In this document: one piece after another, positions 18,065-26,699 of the stretch | Numbering within the stretch: position 1 is the first letter of the stretch | Layout of the letters: each line of letters begins with the position of its first letter | Source of the DNA: Gp6-AA40 sp035492455 | Lineage (GTDB): Bacteria; Acidobacteriota; Vicinamibacteria; Vicinamibacterales; UBA2999 | Assembly: GCA_035492455.1 (NCBI GenBank) | Contig: DATJJE010000030.1 | Coordinates: forward strand, 13,008-77,007 | Length of the DNA: 64,000 bases | Reading direction: 5' to 3' | Position numbers and translations under genes: made by a program | Notes under the pieces: model-generated | What the model saw: the letters and a program-made list of their open reading frames with translations, nothing else | What the model was told of the DNA's origin: nothing | Database searches by the model: none

Positions 18065-18957
18065 TACTCAGACGTCGGCATCTCCTGTAGCGACGGCACG
18101 CTGCTCATCGCGCCGACGCGCGTGCAACTGATCGCCGCCGCCACGTTGGCGAAGCGGACGACATCGCGCGGCGTATCGCCGCGAAGCAACGCGTAAATGA
18201 ACGCGCCCCGGAAGATGTCACCTGCGCCCGTCGTGTCGACGGTCTTGACTGTGATGCCCGGCTCTCGGATGACCTCCTCGCCGACCAGCAACAGCGCACC
18301 GCGCGCACCGAGCGTCACGCAGAGCATGGTGTGATGCGGACGGCGCAACCGCCGAAGCGCCACGGCTGCATCCGCCTCGCCGGTCAGCGCCGCGGGGACG
18401 TGCTCCGCAAAGATCGGAATCGTCACGCCTTCAATCAGTACATCGATGCCGTCGGTCGTCCGCTCGATGTCGCTCGTGACAGGCTTGCCCGCCCCACGCG
18501 CGAGGCGGGCCGCCTCGATGCTCGCGTCGAGATCCACGTCATCAACATGCACGAGCCGAGCTGACGTGAGTGTCTCCTTGTTGATTTCGGTGGCGCTCAG
18601 TGCAAGCCGAGGGTCTCGATGCCACAGCACGATGCGCTCGCCTTCGCGGTCGTCGACCAGGATGACGGCGAAAGGATTGGCCGCCTGACGCACGATTGCG
18701 TGCGAGAAGTCGATGCCGCGCCCGCGCAATTCGTCGCGCATCCGCGAGCCGTGCTCGTCGGATCCAATGGTGCCGATGTACGCGGTGCGCAGGCCGAGCT
18801 CCGCGCATGTGGCGAGCGCCGTCGTCACCTGGCCGCCGCAGGAGATCAGGTAGTCAGTGATTCGAAGCTTCGCGAATTCACTATGCGGACGTGGGTAGGC
18901 AGGCAGCCGATAGACGACATCAACAGAGTTGGCGCCGACACCGACGACGTCAATCAC
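18064..18957 (-). CDS. PfkB-family carbohydrate/nucleoside kinase
   Basis: 297 aa ribokinase-fold sugar kinase. The N-terminal GVGANSVDVVYRLP and the glycine-rich CGGQVTTALA bind substrate; the C-terminal DTTGAGDIFRGAF holds the catalytic Asp and anion hole. Substrate could be ribose, fructose, adenosine or a modified sugar; sequence alone does not decide. The start is GTG at 18957, 13 bases after the pheA stop, and the gap contains two tandem ATTTGTG words. Last gene of a minus-strand operon. Confidence 0.88.
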   Translation of the reverse strand: MIDVVGVGANSVDVVYRLPAYPRPHSEFAKLRITDYLISCGGQVTTALATCAELGLRTAYIGTIGSDEHGSRMRDELRGRGIDFSHAIVRQAANPFAVILVDDREGERIVLWHRDPRLALSATEINKETLTSARLVHVDDVDLDASIEAARLARGAGKPVTSDIERTTDGIDVLIEGVTIPIFAEHVPAALTGEADAAVALRRLRRPHHTMLCVTLGARGALLLVGEEVIREPGITVKTVDTTGAGDIFRGAFIYALLRGDTPRDVVRFANVAAAISCTRVGAMSSVPSLQEMPTSE

Positions 18958-18970
18958 AAATCACAAATGG

Positions 18971-19792
18971 CTAACTTGCCGCCTTGCGCTGCCAGCCCCT
19001 GTACGTGCCGAGCACGCGCGTCCACTTGGCGAATTCGGCCAGGTGCATCAGCGCGCGCGAGCATGCCATGTCATCCCGACGCGCCTCCACCTCGACGTAG
19101 AACAGGTACTCCCACGGACGGCCGCGAATGGGCCGGCTCTCGAGCTTGGTCAGGTTGATGTCGCGCAACGCGAAGACCGACAGCGCCTTGAACAGCGCGC
19201 CCGGCGTACTCGGCAGAGCGAAGACGATCGTGGTCTTGTCCGCATCCGGACCGGCGGCGCCGCCGATGATGGCGAACCGGGTGATGTTGTACTCGTAATC
19301 CTGAACCGCCTCCTGCAGAACTTCGAGGCCGAACACCTCCGCCGCCCGCCGTGACGCGAGCGCTGCCGCATTCTGCAGCTTCTGCTCCGACACAAGCTTC
19401 GCGCCTCCCGCTGTGTCGTACACCGCTTCGACGGTCACGCCGAGATCTCTCAGGTATCGCTCGCACTGTGCCAGTGCCTGCGGATGCGAGTAGACGACCT
19501 TGATGTCCGAAATCTTCGTTCCAGGCAACGCCTGCAGGCAGTGGACGACATCGAGCTCCACTTCGCCGGTGATCATCAGTTCGTGCTCGAGCAGGAGGTC
19601 GTAGTTGCGATGAATGGTGCCGCCGATCGAATTTTCGAGCGGCACGACGCCGTGCGTTGCGCGCTTCTTGACGACCGCTTCGAAGACGTCGTCGAACGTC
19701 TTGCACGGCATCGTCTCGACCTGCGGGCCACCGTAGAGCAGCGAAGCGGCTTCGCTGTAGGCGCCCGGCTCTCCCTGATACGCGAGTCTCAC
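18971..19792 (-). CDS. pheA: Prephenate dehydratase
   Basis: Monofunctional enzyme converting prephenate to phenylpyruvate in phenylalanine synthesis. 273 aa: dehydratase domain (about 1-185) with VRLAYQGEPGAYSEAA, VVPLENSIGGT and the catalytic TRF motif in NITRFAIIG, then an ACT domain (about 195-270) with ESRPIRGRPWEY, the Phe-binding feedback site. No chorismate mutase domain. GTG at 19792 is preceded by GGGAG five bases away and overlaps the upstream stop (GTGA). Confidence 0.94.
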   Translation of the reverse strand: MRLAYQGEPGAYSEAASLLYGGPQVETMPCKTFDDVFEAVVKKRATHGVVPLENSIGGTIHRNYDLLLEHELMITGEVELDVVHCLQALPGTKISDIKVVYSHPQALAQCERYLRDLGVTVEAVYDTAGGAKLVSEQKLQNAAALASRRAAEVFGLEVLQEAVQDYEYNITRFAIIGGAAGPDADKTTIVFALPSTPGALFKALSVFALRDINLTKLESRPIRGRPWEYLFYVEVEARRDDMACSRALMHLAEFAKWTRVLGTYRGWQRKAAS

Positions 19793-20217
19793 TGAGTCTC
19801 CCTTTTCCTCTGCACGGCCGCCGCGGCTGCACGGATGGCACCGCCCGTCAGCATCGTCGCGGACGAAACCGTGAGCAGCACCGCAAGCGCCCACACAGGC
19901 GTTGGCGGCATGTACGGTGACCGGTTGAAGGCGACGAACACCATCACCCGAAAGATGACGGCAATCAACGTATATCGCATCTCGTCCGTCTCGGCGAGCT
20001 TTGCGCACACATATCCGCCGAGCAGCGCCATGAGGGACGAGATCACCACGCGAACGGCAACAACGGCCGGGGAATTGAGGACGAGGGCGTACTCGTCCAT
20101 CGATGCCAGAGCGTGGCCCGTCAACGCATCGCCAAGAATCTGCTCGAGAAACTGTACGAACCCCACCGATATGGCGAGCGCGACGAGGACTCCAATGAGT
20201 CCGCGCAGCATCGTCAT
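19789..20217 (-). CDS. Hypothetical four-helix membrane protein
   Basis: 142 aa with four hydrophobic segments (about residues 5-25, 55-75, 82-98 and 108-128) and a basic C-terminal tail. No family recognised. It is clamped between genes on both sides: start overlaps the VIT1 transporter stop (ATGA) and stop overlaps the pheA start (GTGA). It is therefore certainly translated, but its job is not suggested by sequence. Confidence 0.75.
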   Translation of the reverse strand: MTMLRGLIGVLVALAISVGFVQFLEQILGDALTGHALASMDEYALVLNSPAVVAVRVVISSLMALLGGYVCAKLAETDEMRYTLIAVIFRVMVFVAFNRSPYMPPTPVWALAVLLTVSSATMLTGGAIRAAAAAVQRKRETQ

Positions 20218-21311
20218 AACCGCATCACCAGCGCACCGATCACGTAGCCTGCCGCCGCAACGCCGAAGCCGACGACGAACATGTCACGGCCGCTGGCCCA
20301 CACGCTGCGGCCGGTGAAGATGCTGCGCGCAGCGCCGATCGCGAAATGCGCGAGCATGCTGATGATCAGCGACGCCCAGATGGCAGGCGCGGGGGGCAGC
20401 ACGAAAAACGGGATGAGCGGGATGACGGCGCCGAATGCGGTCGCGGCGCCGGTCACGAGGCCGTCCGCCAGCGGCGTGACCGTCGGCGGCTGAATGCCAA
20501 GCTCCTCCTGTACCTTTGTCTCGAGCGCGCGCTTCGGATCCTTCATCATCGCTTCCGCCGACGTACGCGCGTTATCGGGTGTAAGGCCTTTCGCTTCAAG
20601 AATCAGCGCCAGTTCTTTTTCTTCAAGGTCTGGCATGAGACGCAGCTCGTCCCGTTCGATCGCGACCTGTCGCGCCGCCACTTCAGCTTCGCTCTTCGCG
20701 GCCAGGTAACCGCTCGAGCCCATCGACAGTGCATCGGCAAGTGCGCCCGCGATGCCCGTGACTACGACGATGTGCGGCTCGACGGCGGCGCCAATGACGC
20801 CGGCGACGAGTCCGAAGTTTGCAGTCAAACCGTCGTTGAATCCGTAGACCACGCTGCGCAGGTAGCCGCCGGCGGCGAGGCCGTGCCATGGTTCACCTTC
20901 GCGTCCGATCGATTCCGACAGGTGCTGCGCATGCTCGGCCGATTCGGTCGCAATGGCGACCGCTGTATCGTGCGTCGCCTTGTCGGGCGCGCCGCGGGCT
21001 AGGCGGAGGTAGGAGCCGACCTCACGCGATTCCTCCGCAATGATCAGCGGCAGGACCGCTCCCGAGCCAAACAGCCGCGCCACCCCTGCCAGCATGCGCG
21101 CTCGCAGCGACGGGGTGTGCAACGGCACCTGGCCGCCATGCTCTTCGAAGAGCGCGCGCCAGCGCTGGACATGTTCGTCTTCGACGCTGGCCAGATTGTG
21201 GAAGATGGCGCGTCGCTGTGGATCCGATTCCACGCGCGCCAGCGCGCGATAGAGCCACGCAGCGTCCATCTCGTCGAGGTAGTACTCGCTCCAGGCGGCT
21301 TCGACAGGCAC
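20214..21311 (-). CDS. Ferritin-like domain fused to VIT1/CCC1 iron transporter
   Basis: 365 aa. Residues about 5-145 form a rubrerythrin/ferritin-like four-helix domain with two E-x-x-H metal motifs (EDEH, ESAEH) and further Glu. Residues about 150-365 form a VIT1 transporter with five helices and the cytoplasmic metal-binding loop carrying LEEKELALILEAKG. This is the architecture of the membrane-bound ferritin MbfA, which exports iron and protects against peroxide in proteobacteria; that function is inferred. The start is GTG at 21311. First gene of the operon running to pfkB. Confidence 0.88.
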   Translation of the reverse strand: MPVEAAWSEYYLDEMDAAWLYRALARVESDPQRRAIFHNLASVEDEHVQRWRALFEEHGGQVPLHTPSLRARMLAGVARLFGSGAVLPLIIAEESREVGSYLRLARGAPDKATHDTAVAIATESAEHAQHLSESIGREGEPWHGLAAGGYLRSVVYGFNDGLTANFGLVAGVIGAAVEPHIVVVTGIAGALADALSMGSSGYLAAKSEAEVAARQVAIERDELRLMPDLEEKELALILEAKGLTPDNARTSAEAMMKDPKRALETKVQEELGIQPPTVTPLADGLVTGAATAFGAVIPLIPFFVLPPAPAIWASLIISMLAHFAIGAARSIFTGRSVWASGRDMFVVGFGVAAAGYVIGALVMRL

Positions 21312-21372
21312 AGCTCGATGCTATCTCGTGTCGGCCCCTTTCTTGCGAAAGACGGTCGAAGGAGAGTTGTGT

Positions 21373-21783
21373 ATGGCTCTTGAGCAGCAAGTGACCTCCG
21401 TCATCGATCGAATTGCATTGCCAGGCGTTCCCAAGTCGATCGATCCGGGCAAGCACGCGATGCTGGATTACGGCGTCGCGTTCACGTTTTTCTCGCTGGC
21501 GGCAAAGTTCTGGAGCGCGCATCGGCCCGCGGCGACCCTTGCCATCATTAATGGCGCGATGGTCCTCGGCGTATCCGCGTTCACGGACTACCCCGGTGGC
21601 CTCTGGAAGAAGATCAGCTTTCCGATGCATGGCGCACTGGATGTCGTGCAGGCGGCAACTGCCGGTCTTGGTCCCGTGCTCATGGGCTTTGCGCGAGACG
21701 AGGAAGCGCGCGCATTCTACGGTCAGGCGATGAGCGAAGTTGGCGTGATTGCGGCCACCGACTGGCACGCGCAGGCCGCCTAA
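21373..21783 (+). CDS. Hypothetical membrane protein (SPW-repeat-like)
   Basis: 136 aa with hydrophobic stretches around residues 32-48, 52-68 and 88-105, and conserved-looking short motifs (HAMLDYGVAFTFF, DYPGGLWKK). Resembles small SPW/DUF-type membrane proteins but I cannot name the family. ATG at 21373 has a good GAAGGAG nine bases upstream, which decides it over the GTG-type start at 21328. Convergent with the rhomboid gene, overlapping by four bases. Confidence 0.68.
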   Translation: MALEQQVTSVIDRIALPGVPKSIDPGKHAMLDYGVAFTFFSLAAKFWSAHRPAATLAIINGAMVLGVSAFTDYPGGLWKKISFPMHGALDVVQAATAGLGPVLMGFARDEEARAFYGQAMSEVGVIAATDWHAQAA

Positions 21784-22628
21784 GGCCGAAGAACGGTCAC
21801 GACGGACGCGATGATCGACGCGAGCGATGCGACGAGGCAGACGAGCGCAATCAGGATGTGATCGCCGCGCTCCGGTTTCATCGGATTGAGCGCCATTGAC
21901 ACCAGGTATCCGCCGGCGAAGCCGCCGAGATGCGCGTAGTTGTCGATGCCTGGCATGATGAATCCGTACACGGCCAGCATCAGCACGATGCGCATCGCCT
22001 CCGCTCTGACGATGCCGCTGCCGGTGCTGCGGCCGTAGTACAACAGCGCGCCGATCAGGCCGGAGATAGACGCGGATGCGCCGACGGTGTAGTAGCTGCC
22101 GTGCAGAAACGGCAGCGCTGGAATGTATACGGCGGCGCAGGAGCTGAGCGTGAAACCGGCGATCGCGCCCGCCGTGTAAATGATCACGGTGCGGCCCGGT
22201 CCGTAGAACTCCGCCGTCGCGGGACCCAGCTGCCGCAGCGCCATCATGTTGAACAGGATGTGCAGCAAGCCGGCGTGCAGCCACGCGGCGCTGAGCACCG
22301 TCCACCAGCGGTGGTACACGAAGATGGGCACCGCCCCGCTCTCACCGAACAGCAGCAGCGCCGCCGGACTGGGTCCGAGGAACGCCAGCGGACTGACCTG
22401 ATTCATCATCCCGCCGCTCGAGATGAGCGTCAGGATGTAGACGACAACACAGCTTCCGATGACGAACGGGATGAATCCGAGATCGTTGCCGAGCGAGCGC
22501 AGCAGCGGCGCAAATCCCCACATGCCTGGATGGCGCCGGCCGCAGTTGTAGCACGTATCGTCGTTGACACCGACCAGGACGCCGCACGAGCTGCAGATCA
22601 CAGACCCTGTCCGCTTGCGACCAAACAT
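21780..22628 (-). CDS. Rhomboid intramembrane serine protease with zinc ribbon
   Basis: 282 aa. An N-terminal zinc ribbon (CSSCG and CYNCGRR, residues about 11-34) precedes a six-to-seven-helix rhomboid domain. The catalytic serine is in GASASISGLIG, the histidine in YAHLGGFAGGY, and the WWTVLSAAWLHAGLLHILFNM segment gives the L1 loop and HxxxN-type helix. GASAS replaces the usual GASGA, but the serine position is kept. ATG at 22628 is taken because the preceding codons come from a repeat. Cleaves membrane-protein helices; targets unknown. Confidence 0.88.
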   Translation of the reverse strand: MFGRKRTGSVICSSCGVLVGVNDDTCYNCGRRHPGMWGFAPLLRSLGNDLGFIPFVIGSCVVVYILTLISSGGMMNQVSPLAFLGPSPAALLLFGESGAVPIFVYHRWWTVLSAAWLHAGLLHILFNMMALRQLGPATAEFYGPGRTVIIYTAGAIAGFTLSSCAAVYIPALPFLHGSYYTVGASASISGLIGALLYYGRSTGSGIVRAEAMRIVLMLAVYGFIMPGIDNYAHLGGFAGGYLVSMALNPMKPERGDHILIALVCLVASLASIIASVVTVLRP

Positions 22629-22659
22629 TCGGTCGATAATATAAGAAACGCCCACTGTC

Positions 22660-22708
22660 CAACTCCCAACTTCCAAGTGGGAGTCTGGAGGTTGGAGGTT
22701 GGGAGTTG
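22660..22708. repeat. 17-bp inverted repeat carrying the ubiX Shine-Dalgarno (element D)
   Basis: CAACTCCCAACTTCCAA at 22660-22676 pairs with TTGGAGGTTGGGAGTTG at 22692-22708 (16 of 17, the exception a G-U pair in RNA) around a 15-base loop. GGGAG at 22701-22705, eight bases before the ubiX ATG, is inside the right stem. If transcribed from upstream, the hairpin would hide the ribosome site. The right arm also contains tandem GGTTGG words, like the other palindromes here. Confidence 0.8.
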
Positions 22709-22713
22709 TTGTT

Positions 22714-23307
22714 ATGAAGCTCATAGTCGGCATGACGGGCGCAACGGGTGTGATCTACGGCGTTCGCCTGCTGCAGCGACTGCGCGAGGCGGGTGTCGAA
22801 ACGCACCTCGTGATCAGCAAGTGGGGCGCGCGGACGCTGCTGCACGAGACGCCGTACACCCGCGAGCAGGTCGAGGCGCTCGCCACTGAGGTGTACGCGC
22901 CAAATGACATGGGCGCCGCCATCGCCAGCGGCTCGTTTCAGGCGGCCGGCATGATCATCGCGCCATGCAGCGTGAAAACACTTGGCGCCATCGCACACGG
23001 CTACGGCGACAGCCTGGTCCACCGCGCAGCCGACGTGACATTGAAGGAAAAACGCAAACTGCTGCTTTCAGTGCGCGAAGCGCCGCTCAGCGAAATCCAT
23101 CTGGAGAACATGCTGAAACTGGCGCGGATGGGGACGGTGATTCTTCCGCCGATGCCCGCTTTCTACATGAATCCGCAGACGCTCGACGAAGTGATCGATC
23201 ACACGGTGCTGCGGATGCTCGATCAGTTCGGCATAGAGGTGCCGGGCGCGCCGCGCTGGACAGGTGAGATGGGCGTCAACCCTTCAGTTTCTCGCGGGCG
23301 TTCCTGA
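22714..23307 (+). CDS. ubiX: Flavin prenyltransferase UbiX/Pad1
   Basis: Makes the prenylated FMN cofactor of UbiD-type decarboxylases from FMN and dimethylallyl phosphate. 197 aa with the family signatures GMTGATGVIYG (phosphate loop), the FMN-binding IASGSF, APCSVKTLGAIAHGYGDSLVHRAADV and LSEIHLENMLKL. ATG at 22714 follows directly after an inverted repeat. No ubiD partner lies in the window. The 3' end overlaps the coiled-coil gene on the other strand by 32 bases. Confidence 0.93.
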   Translation: MKLIVGMTGATGVIYGVRLLQRLREAGVETHLVISKWGARTLLHETPYTREQVEALATEVYAPNDMGAAIASGSFQAAGMIIAPCSVKTLGAIAHGYGDSLVHRAADVTLKEKRKLLLSVREAPLSEIHLENMLKLARMGTVILPPMPAFYMNPQTLDEVIDHTVLRMLDQFGIEVPGAPRWTGEMGVNPSVSRGRS

Positions 23308-24199
23308 CCGTCCGTTCCGCGTCATCGACGGCCTGCGCGGCTTCTTCGGCCTCGCTGGCCACCTTCCGCGCCTCCTGACGTGCGGACTCGGCGGCCGCTG
23401 TCAGCTTTTCGAACCGCGACTCCAGGGCCGCTTTTTCCTTCTCGGCCGACTTCGCGCGTGCAGCCGCCGCCTTCATAGCTGCTTCGGCGCGTTTGGCCGC
23501 TTTTCGCGCGGACGCCAGCACGCGTTCGGCCTCCCGCAGTTCCCGTTGCGCCTCTGCCTCTCTCGCGCGCCGCTCCGCTTCAGCGGCGCGTGCATCGGCT
23601 TCGGCATCACCGGTCTTCCGGCGGTGCTGCTTCTGCTGACTGAAAGGGATGACGCGCGGCGGCGCCTGGCGGTGCCCAACACGATCGATTCCGCGCGGAA
23701 CCAGGGCCGCAAGCGCTTCGAAGCCCGGAGGAGCAACATCACCGGTGAGGCGGCCGGGCTGCGGACCACCGGGTTGTTCGCCGTACGTCGCCAGCGCTTC
23801 CAGCGTCGTCGTCACGCGCCGCATCGTTTCGGGCGATGGCGGGTGACCGGTGTCGCGCAGGATGTCGGACGCCTGGCGGGTGAGCTCTGCGAGCGCCTCG
23901 CGGCGGGCGTCGAGGGGTGCGCGAAGATCCGCGTTGCGGCCGGCAAGCTGTGCCGATTGCGCCTTGCGGAACTGTTCACCTGCAGCGATTAGCCGTTCGA
24001 AAGATTTCCGGTATTTCCAGTAGAGCTGATTGGCGACCCACGCCGCCACGGACGGTTTCGCGAGCGTTTTCACCCGGTCTGCGGTTTCAGAGTCGCCTTG
24101 CTTCTTCAGCTTTGTCGCGAGTGCATTTCGCGCTGCGATGAATTCCGTCAGCGGGACCTGAAACAGCCTGTCGACCTCATCCAACTCCGCCGTCGCCAC
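23276..24199 (-). CDS. Hypothetical alanine-rich coiled-coil protein
   Basis: 307 aa. The first 170 residues look globular and helical (DRLFQVPLTEFIAARNALATKLKKQGD, then WVANQLYWKY). After a short proline-rich linker, residues about 195-305 are a continuous Ala/Glu/Lys/Arg coiled coil. No signal peptide or membrane helix. I know no function; similar proteins recur in Acidobacteriota. The start is GTG at 24199. Heptad-type composition is clear on this strand, which makes it coding rather than the overlapping opposite frame. Confidence 0.75.
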   Translation of the reverse strand: MATAELDEVDRLFQVPLTEFIAARNALATKLKKQGDSETADRVKTLAKPSVAAWVANQLYWKYRKSFERLIAAGEQFRKAQSAQLAGRNADLRAPLDARREALAELTRQASDILRDTGHPPSPETMRRVTTTLEALATYGEQPGGPQPGRLTGDVAPPGFEALAALVPRGIDRVGHRQAPPRVIPFSQQKQHRRKTGDAEADARAAEAERRAREAEAQRELREAERVLASARKAAKRAEAAMKAAAARAKSAEKEKAALESRFEKLTAAAESARQEARKVASEAEEAAQAVDDAERTVRNAREKLKG

Positions 24200-24254
24200 T
24201 GACCTAGTCTGTCACAGGCATTGCTTAAGCTTGTCGTAGACAAGGAGAGATGAC

Positions 24255-24611
24255 GTGCAGCTCGCCCTCTATGAACGACCTGATCGACGCATTGCGGCGC
24301 GGCCGCGCCGCCGGCATTCCGAGCGGCGCGACGCGGTGGAGCCGCGCCTCTGTGCCGCGTGTCGGGAGCGCGAAGCCCGCTACGGGTTCCGTGATCCCGA
24401 CGACGTAGACCCCACCATCGACCGGCCCCGTACGCTCTGTTTCGACTGTTTTCGCATGGAGATGGACCGGCGTCGGGCGGCCGCCGAGATGCTCGCGCGC
24501 GGCTGGAACGCCACGCAGGCCGACCTGCCGCTGGCGGAGAGGATCGAGGAGACGCATCGCCGCCGGCGGCGTGCTCAGATCGCTGCGCGTCACGCGATCG
24601 GCCTGAGGTAG
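24255..24611 (+). CDS. Hypothetical arginine-rich zinc-ribbon-like protein
   Basis: 118 aa, strongly basic, with two CxxC pairs (CAAC near residue 33 and CFDC near residue 62) that could bind one zinc. No known family. AAGGAGA is placed seven bases before the GTG at 24255. It is divergent from the coiled-coil gene and convergent with the AttH-like gene one base after its stop. An opposite-strand frame (24225-24593) lacks a ribosome site and is rejected. Confidence 0.62.
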   Translation: MQLALYERPDRRIAARPRRRHSERRDAVEPRLCAACREREARYGFRDPDDVDPTIDRPRTLCFDCFRMEMDRRRAAAEMLARGWNATQADLPLAERIEETHRRRRRAQIAARHAIGLR

Positions 24612-24612
24612 C

Positions 24613-25989
24613 TCAATTTTCCCGAAAGGTCTCGGCGGATCCAGGAGCCGTAAAGTTGATGTCCCGGTCTCCTGCTTTACCGGTCACGGTGTACTGGCCG
24701 CGCATCTGAAGGAAGTTGAGGCCGGTCGACAGCGCGCCTTCCAGCTGGGTGGTTACGACCGAGGCGACGTCAAAGCGCAAGCTCACATCGATCAGTCGGC
24801 TCCGCCCTGTGACTGTGATCGTGCGGGGCTGTCCATCCTCCTTGTTGGTTTCATCGATCGTCACGTTGGTGGCGTAGCCAAGCAGTCCATCAGGGCCGAG
24901 CGCCCCGACGAAACCTGGGAGCCGCTCCGGATCCGCGGCTTCACGCGGCGGGAACACCCGGCCGTAAAGCAGCGAGAGGTCACCCTGCTGCGCCTGCCCC
25001 CATTGCCACGACACGCCGCGCCAGAAGCCCCAGTTGTGATCGTGATAGCCGACGCCACCATCGAACGAAATGCGCTCGCCTTCAACCTCCAGCGTCCCGT
25101 CAAGCCGTCCTGACATCACGGGAACGACATAGCCGGTACGCCAACCGTGCGCGCCGCCGATTTCCGCCGGCGGCAGCAGTCGTCCTGGCGCCCCTTCAAT
25201 GCGAATGCGCCCTCGAGCCGTTCGCCCATCGTCGGCGCGCAGGTCGATGTCGATGATGTAGTGCAGGCCGTCGAGGCGGATGCGGTTCGCGCCGATCGTC
25301 AGCTCCGGCGCGCGAAGCGCGTCCTCCTGACTGAGGCGCCCAGGCGCGCTGAAGTTGACGACGTGGCCTCCGCGATCGAGCTGCAACCGTACACTCGACT
25401 GACGTCGACCGTCAGGGTCGAGCGGGCCAACCATGAACGTCAGATAGAACCGCGCGTCGCGTGCCCGCCCATTGAAATACAGCCATTCAGCCCACGAATT
25501 CTGCCACATGGGCGCGTCCGGGACTTCATGGAAGCGATCAACCTGGCGCAGGACCGCTTCCGGAGTCGTCTGCGTCCATGCGACATCCTCCGGCGTATCG
25601 CGCCACTCGGCGTTTCGCGCCGTTTCCGGATCGCCCATCGCCTTCTCGACGCTCGGAATTCCACCGTGCGCGTCGACACGAACCGCGCCGCTGTCGCGCA
25701 CGAGGAACAGGGCCGCGGTGTGCGACGGTCCGGCCGCGCGAACGCGGGTGCGCAGTTGATTCGACTGCAAGGTCCCCGACATCACCATGCGAGCGGGCAC
25801 GGCCGGCTCGAGGTTGATGATGACATCGCCTCCGCCCACGAGATCGGGAGAACGCGCCTGCGTGAGGACAATCTCCGCCACGCCGAGCAGAATGGCCATG
25901 ACGGCGACGCCGACGCCAAAGCCCGCGGCGAGCACCGCGGAGCGGATCGGATGCGCGGTCAACGACCTGAGGGCGAGTCTGCCGATCAT
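24613..25989 (-). CDS. FtsX-type anchor fused to AttH/CrtC-like lipocalin domain
   Basis: 458 aa. Residues 1-48 (MIGRLALRSLTAHPIRSAVL then a hydrophobic helix) match the first transmembrane helix of MacB/FtsX permeases. The rest is an AttH/hydroxyneurosporene-hydratase-like twin lipocalin, marked by GYHDHNWGFW, WLYFNGRARD and GRLDGTLEVEG. In the attEFGH arrangement AttH is a separate secreted protein; here it is welded to a permease-like anchor and so tethered outside the inner membrane. It is the last of a four-gene operon with an ATPase and two permeases (overlap of four bases). Likely a hydrophobic or lipid substrate; function inferred. Confidence 0.8.
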   Translation of the reverse strand: MIGRLALRSLTAHPIRSAVLAAGFGVGVAVMAILLGVAEIVLTQARSPDLVGGGDVIINLEPAVPARMVMSGTLQSNQLRTRVRAAGPSHTAALFLVRDSGAVRVDAHGGIPSVEKAMGDPETARNAEWRDTPEDVAWTQTTPEAVLRQVDRFHEVPDAPMWQNSWAEWLYFNGRARDARFYLTFMVGPLDPDGRRQSSVRLQLDRGGHVVNFSAPGRLSQEDALRAPELTIGANRIRLDGLHYIIDIDLRADDGRTARGRIRIEGAPGRLLPPAEIGGAHGWRTGYVVPVMSGRLDGTLEVEGERISFDGGVGYHDHNWGFWRGVSWQWGQAQQGDLSLLYGRVFPPREAADPERLPGFVGALGPDGLLGYATNVTIDETNKEDGQPRTITVTGRSRLIDVSLRFDVASVVTTQLEGALSTGLNFLQMRGQYTVTGKAGDRDINFTAPGSAETFREN

Positions 25990-26699
25990 GCGGAGGTTGC
26001 CTCCTGATCGATGCGGCCGTCGCGCATGCTGAGGATGCGCGTGCTGCGCTCGGCCAGTGCGGGATCGTGCGTAACGATGACGAGAGCCGTGCCGTCCGCA
26101 TTGACGCGGTCGAGCAGCGCCGCAATCTGTTCACCGGTCGCCCGATCGAGCTCGCCCGTCGGCTCGTCGGCGAGCAGCAGTCCCGGGCGATTGGCCAGCG
26201 CACGCGCGATGGCCACGCGCTGCATCTCGCCGCCGGAGAGCTCCGACGGTCGATGATCTGCGCGTGCGCCGAGCCCCACATACTCCAGCAGCTCACGCGT
26301 GCGCGCCCGCCGTTCAGCCTTCGAGATGTTCGCCTCCGACTGCGGGAGTTCAACGTTCTCCGCCGCGGTCAGCATCGGCAGCAGGAAAAACCGCTGGAAC
26401 ACGAAGCCGATGGAGCGAAGGCGCAGCCGGCTTCGGTCGCGGTCCGACAGCTTCGTCACATCGTGTCCGTTGATAAGGAGCGTGCCGGACGACGGCGTCT
26501 CCACGCAACCGAGCATGTGAAGCAGGGTGGACTTGCCGCATCCCGATGGCCCGCGAATCGCTATGTGATCGCCGGACGCAATCCGCAGCGTCACATCTGC
26601 GACCGCGGTTACCGGGCCCGCAGGCATAGGGAAGACTCGACTGATGTGCGCAGCGGCCACGATCGCAGGAGGCGGCGAGGCATGCGCCACCGGGATCAC
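25986..26699 (-). CDS. ABC transporter ATP-binding protein (MacB/LolD type)
   Basis: 237 aa nucleotide-binding subunit. Walker A GPSGCGKST (about residue 54), Q-loop in VFQRFFLLPML, signature LSGGEMQRVAIARAL, Walker B LLLADEPTGELD and H-loop VIVTHDP are all intact. Belongs to the lipoprotein/macrolide-exporter class that moves substrates from or within the outer leaflet rather than across the membrane. Overlaps neighbours by four bases on both sides, in an attEFGH-like operon. ATP drives the two FtsX-type permeases encoded upstream. Confidence 0.93.
   Translation of the reverse strand: MIPVAHASPPPAIVAAAHISRVFPMPAGPVTAVADVTLRIASGDHIAIRGPSGCGKSTLLHMLGCVETPSSGTLLINGHDVTKLSDRDRSRLRLRSIGFVFQRFFLLPMLTAAENVELPQSEANISKAERRARTRELLEYVGLGARADHRPSELSGGEMQRVAIARALANRPGLLLADEPTGELDRATGEQIAALLDRVNADGTALVIVTHDPALAERSTRILSMRDGRIDQEATSA

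Noticed and set aside
21022..22305. 427-aa minus-strand frame
   Set aside because: Shadow of the rhomboid and VIT1 genes in another frame.
24225..24593. 122-aa minus-strand frame
   Set aside because: Opposes the zinc-ribbon-like gene, which has AAGGAGA at proper distance; this frame has none.
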